A stretch of 51,329 nt of DNA from BP-133 sp040756995 (lineage in GTDB: Bacteria; Actinomycetota; Acidimicrobiia; IMCC26256; BP-133), in assembly GCA_040756995.1 (NCBI GenBank), contig JBFLYK010000045.1:1-51329 (forward strand), in the 5' to 3' direction. Positions within the stretch are counted from its first letter, which is position 1; each line of letters starts with the position of its first letter. Below, piece after piece: positions 49,657 through 51,329 of this stretch. A model generated the notes under the pieces. That model made no database searches. It was not told the origin of the DNA and saw only the letters and a list, made by a program, of their open reading frames with translations. A program made the translations under genes and the position numbers.

Positions 49657-49815
49657 GTCGCGTCCGGCCGGCTCCTAGCCGCACCGAACTAGTTCATCGC
49701 TGCAGCTATGCCCGGAACCAGCCTCGGAGTGTTAAGCGCGCCGTAACACCATCTCATCAGTAGCCGATGTAATGGATGCCGTTCCTTCGCCTGCCCCCAC
49801 TCAAGGAGTTGCTCG

Positions 49816-51329
49816 GTGCCGCAGCATCGCAGTCTCGTCCCCAACGTCATCCGGACGCTGTTGGCCAACCGTCGTCGGCTGGTGACCGGCGCCATCGGCG
49901 CCATCAGCGTCAGCGGTCTCGTCCTCGGCGGACTGGCCGGCCCGGCCTCGGCCGCGGCTCTACCGAACAACGTGACGCTCGAGCAGTTCGCCGACGTCGG
50001 TTCCACCTGGGTCACCGGCGCCCTCGGCCTGAACGGGACCGGTGCATCCACCTACGAGGAAGGCGAGACCGTTCCCTTCCGCCTCAACGTCACGAGCGCC
50101 GGCGCGGGGACGTTCGACTTCTCCGTCTGCCGTGACTACATGAACGGCGACGTGCGGGGTTACCTCAGCCTCCAGCCGTACGACACGAGCTTCTCCGGCA
50201 GCGCGTCGCTGCTGTCGGGTTCCGAGACCGACGCCGCCGAAGGCTCGGCCCAGCCCTTCACCGGGGCGGCGGCGGTCGGCAGCGTGTACATCGACTCGGT
50301 GCACGAGGTCGGCGGGCAGGGCGCCTGCGGCGCCGGCCAGCGCGAGACGGAGGTGCAGATCACGATCGCCGGCGGACCGGGCGGCGTCGTGGCCGGCGCC
50401 TATGTGCTGTGGGGCGGCCGGCTCGCCTCCCCGGCCGACGCCGGCGTCGGCCCGGCGAACGGAGCCCGCCACATCCCCGGCGGCCGCCAGTCGAAGCGCC
50501 TCGGCGGGTCGGCGAAGAACGTCGGCATCAAGACCGAGGCCATCATCCAGCTCGGCACAATCACCGTGCAGAAGGTCGTCGACAGCGGAAGCGCCACCGC
50601 CGACCAGTTCTGCTTCAACATCATGCCCAACCCCTACAACCTCGCCCCGCAGTGCCCGTCGCCCGGCCAGGACACCGTTTCCTTCGTCGGCCTGGCCACC
50701 GGTAGCTATTCGGTCACCGAGGTGGGAGTCACCGGTTACACCTTCGCCTCCGGTGCCGGCAGTACCGCCAACTGCGGCATCGTCGCCGGCGTCGCCACCG
50801 CCAGCGTCGCCTCGGGCAACACGCCGACCAACGCCACCTGCGTGTTCCACAACCGTCGTGAGGCGGGGACACTGACGCTGAACCAGGTGATCGACCCCTC
50901 GGACGACCCGGGCCGGTTCAACCTGCAGATTGACGGCACGACCGCCGGGACCGGCGCCGACGTCGGCCACGGCGGGACCACCGGTGCCATCACCGTCTCC
51001 TCCGGGTCCCACGGCGTCGGCCACACGGCGGGCACCGGCACGGACCTCGACGACTACAGCGCTCCCTCCATCACCTGCACCGACGGGACGAACCCCGTTC
51101 CCGTCAACGCCGGCAACGTGACGGTGGCCGACGGCCAGAACGTCGTCTGCACCATCACCGTCAACCGGGAGCCGATCATCATCGTCGACCCGCCGACCAC
51201 CACGACGACGGCGCTGGAGACCACGACGACGACCGTGGCGCCGACCACGACCACGACGGCGCTGGAGACCACGACGACGACCGTGGCGCCGACCACGACC
51301 ACGACGGCGCTGGAGACCACGACGACGAC
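49816..51329 (+). CDS. Large surface protein with prealbumin-like repeats, cut by the window end
   Basis: The GTG at 49816 has aaggag 7 bases upstream and opens a frame that is still open at the window edge (504 codons seen). The signal peptide (NRRRLVTGAIGAISVSGLVLGG) resembles that of the LPXTG protein at 46013. After an N-terminal domain (residues ~35-225) come strand-rich units such as GTITVQKVVDSGSATADQFCFNI and GTLTLNQVIDPSDDPGRFNLQI. Cys-containing ends (ATCVFHNRR, VVCTITVNRE) resemble SpaA/prealbumin-like pilin or adhesin repeats. It then enters a Thr-rich stalk of 16-residue repeats. A wall anchor probably lies beyond the window. Confidence 0.85.
   Translation, partial: MPQHRSLVPNVIRTLLANRRRLVTGAIGAISVSGLVLGGLAGPASAAALPNNVTLEQFADVGSTWVTGALGLNGTGASTYEEGETVPFRLNVTSAGAGTFDFSVCRDYMNGDVRGYLSLQPYDTSFSGSASLLSGSETDAAEGSAQPFTGAAAVGSVYIDSVHEVGGQGACGAGQRETEVQITIAGGPGGVVAGAYVLWGGRLASPADAGVGPANGARHIPGGRQSKRLGGSAKNVGIKTEAIIQLGTITVQKVVDSGSATADQFCFNIMPNPYNLAPQCPSPGQDTVSFVGLATGSYSVTEVGVTGYTFASGAGSTANCGIVAGVATASVASGNTPTNATCVFHNRREAGTLTLNQVIDPSDDPGRFNLQIDGTTAGTGADVGHGGTTGAITVSSGSHGVGHTAGTGTDLDDYSAPSITCTDGTNPVPVNAGNVTVADGQNVVCTITVNREPIIIVDPPTTTTTALETTTTTVAPTTTTTALETTTTTVAPTTTTTALETTTT
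51211..51329 (+). repeat. 48-bp tandem repeat in the surface-protein stalk
   Basis: Units begin with gcgctggagacc at 51211, 51259 and 51307 (exactly 48 bp apart) and encode ALETTTTTVAPTTTTT. The copies seen are identical, so recent expansion is likely; the array continues beyond the window. Confidence 0.95.

Noticed and set aside
51054..51320. Minus-strand Val-rich frame at the window end
   Set aside because: It is the antisense of the Thr-rich repeats of the surface protein and has no independent signals.
51211..51329. CRISPR-like array
   Set aside because: The 48-bp units are contiguous without unique spacers and encode an in-frame Thr-rich peptide.

Overview
The window is high-GC bacterial DNA with dense genes, many GTG starts and frequent 4-base ATGA/GTGA stop-start overlaps. 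It is most likely an actinobacterium, and the gene mix suggests the Acidimicrobiia (Ilumatobacter/Iamia-like). Supporting points are an actinobacterial biotin-dependent acyl-CoA carboxylase pair, a TIGR03084-type DinB protein, an Rv2466c-like thioredoxin-fold protein, a DUF222/HNH (13E12-type) protein, an LPXTG-type surface protein and many lipoproteins. The lineage is an inference from gene content. No rRNA, tRNA or CRISPR array was seen.

Layout. 1-3.8 kb: cobalamin/cobalt block. cobB is on the minus strand, diverging from a B12 riboswitch that precedes cbtB-cbtA-cbiX. 3.5-5.8 kb: two small minus-strand genes and two lipoproteins. 5.7-8.9 kb: a molybdenum hydroxylase large subunit overlapping an SDR-fold protein that has lost all three catalytic residues. 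8.9-13.6 kb: an acyl-CoA carboxylase operon behind what looks like a leaderless promoter with a 19-bp inverted repeat. 13.6-24.9 kb: mixed housekeeping and surface genes: sedolisin-like protease, galactokinase, nitronate monooxygenase, a membrane protein with a eukaryote-like C2H2 finger, PQQ-like propeller, TetR regulator, META-domain lipoprotein, DsbA-fold protein, RDD protein and peroxiredoxin. 24.9-28 kb: a large LuxR-family ATPase regulator. 28-32.1 kb: enoyl-CoA hydratase, an orphan OmpR-type response regulator and an FtsH-like AAA protease.

32.2-40.7 kb: the most distinctive block. A membrane protein resembling a degenerate histidine kinase, a NarL-type response regulator, PilB, PilC and three prepilin-like proteins form a nearly continuous chain of overlapping genes. 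The third prepilin carries a long beta-rich C-terminal extension. Two separately transcribed pilin genes follow, separated by strong hairpins. The arrangement suggests a type IV pilus or pseudopilus whose assembly ATPase is translationally coupled to its own two-component pair.

40.7-45.8 kb: a decaying stretch. It holds an ECF sigma-factor pseudogene with a stop and a frameshift, a DUF222/HNH protein, a broken copy of a small acidic protein whose intact paralogue lies 2.7 kb downstream beside an HTH regulator with alanine-rich repeats, and a carboxypeptidase-regulatory-like lipoprotein. 46-51.3 kb: cell-surface block with an LPXTG-type Pro/Gly/Asp-rich protein, a coiled-coil membrane protein, a Nudix hydrolase, a tandem cupredoxin and a large surface protein that runs off the window in 48-bp threonine-rich repeats.
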